Assembly (NCBI GenBank): GCA_050288705.1
Contig: JBNKEI010000117.1
Coordinates: forward strand, 1-24,244
Length of the DNA: 24,244 nt
DNA from: JBNKEI01 sp050288705
GTDB lineage: Bacteria; Myxococcota; Myxococcia; Myxococcales; UBA5297
Reading direction: 5' to 3'
The notes below the pieces were generated by a model that worked only from the letters and a program-made list of their open reading frames with translations, ran no database searches and was not told the origin of the DNA. Numbering within the stretch: position 1 is the first letter of the stretch; the number at the start of each line of letters is the position of its first letter. Positions 22,720-24,244 of the stretch are shown one piece after another. Position numbers and translations under genes: made by a program.

Positions 22720-23065
22720 ATGATCAAGCTTGTTCATTGTTTTGATTGTTTGTACAGCCTTTGCGAAAAAAGGATATGCCAATAAATGCGTAAAGGGGGA
22801 ATATATTGAAAAGCGAGAGTCGGTACTGGACTGTTTTGTATGCGATATGAAGTGCGGTTGCCTGTTGTATATTAAAAGTATAGATCAGAGGATTGCCGAC
22901 TTTTTTCCTGAGTATATCGATCAGAGTTCTGATTCCAATCTCAAGAACTTAACTTTAAAGCACCTGATAACAATGACTTCTGGTTTTAGATGGGATGACT
23001 ACCAAGATATGGGTAATATTATGAATAATATTGGCTACAAAGGCCACAATGAGACCAAAATTTAG
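22720..23065 (+). pseudogene. Decayed serine hydrolase (beta-lactamase / penicillin-binding class C type)
   Basis: ATG at 22720 with AAGGTG upstream starts a signal-peptide-like segment that continues in a second frame (FIVLIVCTAFAKKGYANKCV). Later the sequence encodes SIDQRIADFFPEY and LKNLTLKHLITMTSGFRWDD, the typical region after the catalytic Ser of class C serine hydrolases. The segment that should hold the catalytic SxxK is missing and the chain stops at 23065 at about a quarter of the normal length. One frameshift and an internal deletion are therefore implied. No active enzyme is expected. Confidence 0.75.
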
Positions 23066-23225
23066 GGATAAGTTGTTGTCGTAAAAGGGGAGAAACAAGG
23101 CTTGATGGGACAGCATAGCTGGAGCAAGTGATTCAGCCAAAATAATGTCACCCCTCCGCCGTTATGAAAATCCGACTGCGGGGATTTGACCAATAGCGAT
23201 GATTCTTAGATAGGAGGAGGAGCGC
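23066..23225. other. Gap before the nitroreductase
   Basis: No gene recognised. AAATCC (about 23167-23172) and GGATTT lie a few bases apart as a weak hairpin some 45 bases before the nitroreductase start; this might be regulatory. Confidence 0.3.
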
Positions 23226-23759
23226 ATGGTTGATATTTTTAAAGAACGTAGATCGATTCGTCGATTTGAACCAAAGCAGATTGAAAAAGAGAAAGTGACA
23301 GCCCTCCTTGAAGCGGCACAAATGTCGCCATCCTGGGCGAACATGCAGTGCTGGGAACTGTTGGTTATTTCTGACAAAGAACAGAAGGCTCAACTGAGCG
23401 ACCTGTTGTCAGCCAAAAATCCGGCTACACTTTGTACCAGGGACGCACCGCTGGTTATAGGTGTTGCCGGAACGGTGGAACGTTCGGGGTTTTATAAGGG
23501 AGAGCAGGTAACACGTTACGGCCATTGGTTTTTATATGATCTCGGAATAGTAACCCAGTCGATTTGTCTCAAGGCTTGTGAACTTGGGCTCGGCACCGTC
23601 ATTATCGGTTCATTTGATCATGGCAAAGCCGAAGAATTATTGGCAGTCCCCAACGGAATCGAACTCGTTTCCCTGATTCCCATTGGTTATCCTGCACAGC
23701 AACCGAATGCTCCAAGAAGAAGGGCGATTGAAGAGTTTGTCCATTACGATCGTTTTTAG
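23226..23759 (+). CDS. Nitroreductase-family FMN oxidoreductase
   Basis: A 177-aa flavin enzyme of the nitroreductase fold, which reduces nitro compounds, quinones or related substrates with NAD(P)H; the natural substrate is unknown. The FMN-phosphate binding start RRSIRRFEPKQI is at residues 8-19, then LLEAAQMSPSWANMQCWELL provides the usual flavin contacts, and LGLGTVIIGSF with IPIGYPAQQP forms the conserved C-terminal part. The start at 23226 has an optimal AGGAGG. The length is typical of the short members. The gene stands alone after the decayed hydrolase and may be another acquired gene. Confidence 0.9.
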   Translation: MVDIFKERRSIRRFEPKQIEKEKVTALLEAAQMSPSWANMQCWELLVISDKEQKAQLSDLLSAKNPATLCTRDAPLVIGVAGTVERSGFYKGEQVTRYGHWFLYDLGIVTQSICLKACELGLGTVIIGSFDHGKAEELLAVPNGIELVSLIPIGYPAQQPNAPRRRAIEEFVHYDRF

Positions 23760-24008
23760 AGTGTAACAGGCTCTTAAAATCTGCAGAACATTCGATTGCT
23801 CAATAAAAGATTCTGTCGCATTAACTAACGGGGTAGTCGCGGGAAGGCCAACTATGTGCCAACGAATTCACTTTGAGAAAATTTAGCTAGTTTTGTAGCG
23901 GGTATTTTAGCAAAGGCGCCACTTTTTTTTACCCTTATCCTCGAATTTTGAAGAATGTCACCATTCTAGCGATAAGTATTCAAACAATAATTTAAGGAGA
24001 AACAAATT
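23760..24008. other. Gap before the last gene
   Basis: About 250 bases, increasingly AT-rich, with no recognised gene. It presumably holds the promoter of the Ser-rich gene that follows. Confidence 0.35.
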
Positions 24009-24244
24009 ATGCGTCCTGCAGGTTTTCAATACCCTGGTTATAGTTACTCGTCATCAAGTCATAGTCGCTCGGCTAATAGAAGCACCCGGCAAAATTCACC
24101 ATCAACACCTATACCGTCTACTTCATTCCCCATATCCTCGAGTCTTCAAAATATTCCAATGCCGCCCCATGAGTCATCAAATTCATTATTTGAGCAAGGC
24201 GGTGAATTCAAAAGTTTTAAGAATCACCCATATTTGGTTCCCCC
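24009..24244 (+). CDS. Ser-rich disordered protein, N-terminal part (runs off the window)
   Basis: ATG at 24009 follows AAGGAG with nine bases of spacing, so the start is well supported. The visible 78 residues begin MRPAGFQYPGYSYSSSSHSR and stay low-complexity: rich in Ser, Pro, Asn, Arg and Gln, with no signal peptide. The composition is like the leaders of the U-box protein, the Pro-rich protein at 12655 and the subtilase. A folded domain is likely to follow beyond the window, so the function cannot be called. Confidence 0.65.
   Translation, partial: MRPAGFQYPGYSYSSSSHSRSANRSTRQNSPSTPIPSTSFPISSSLQNIPMPPHESSNSLFEQGGEFKSFKNHPYLVP

Noticed and set aside
1..24244. CRISPR arrays, tRNA or rRNA genes
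   Set aside because: No regularly spaced direct repeats and no cloverleaf or rRNA-like sequence were seen on reading both strands.

Overview
The window (about 45% GC by eye) looks like a proteobacterial chromosome from a deltaproteobacterial or Myxococcota-like lineage. The clues are a giant tetratricopeptide-repeat (TPR) protein, a Cys-rich predicted lipoprotein of the myxobacterial style, purU, and an RpoH-type sigma factor. Taxonomy is an inference. The most striking content is eukaryotic-like. A gene on the minus strand (14569-16161) encodes a U-box, then a ubiquitin-like domain ending in Gly-Gly, then a domain opening KPVILLYP. Several neighbours carry Ser/Asn/Arg-rich leaders with no signal peptide, which suggests host-interacting proteins.

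Layout. 1-1560: start of an IS3-family transposase cut by the window edge, a 116-aa hypothetical gene, and a degenerate element with about 65-bp inverted arms around a decayed GIY-YIG reading frame. 1772-2822: GNAT acetyltransferase, an orphan gene tail, and an IS21 istB remnant. 2826-9478 (minus): a D-2-hydroxyacid dehydrogenase with an unusual N-terminal extension, and the 1728-aa TPR protein, whose true start probably lies upstream behind a frameshift in an A6 run.

9903-14504 (plus): a subtilase without a signal peptide, followed in tight succession by a free-standing protein resembling its propeptide and by a 59-aa helical protein. Then come a disordered Pro-rich protein and a Cys-rich lipoprotein. 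14569-17212 (minus): the U-box/ubiquitin-like gene, preceded in the same direction by a signal-peptide-bearing protein. 17464-19511 (plus): purU and rpoH.

19512-23760 is an accessory zone. A methyltransferase gene sits between two attC-like sites, as in an integron gene cassette. It is followed by a low-GC flavodoxin-family oxidoreductase, an IS110 remnant, a decayed serine-hydrolase gene and a nitroreductase. The window ends inside another Ser-rich, apparently disordered protein (24009 onward).

The core genes (purU, rpoH, TPR protein, dehydrogenase) look resident. The GNAT, methyltransferase, flavodoxin-family and nitroreductase genes look acquired. The protease operon, the U-box gene and the disordered-leader genes are the best candidates for a lineage-specific host-interaction set.
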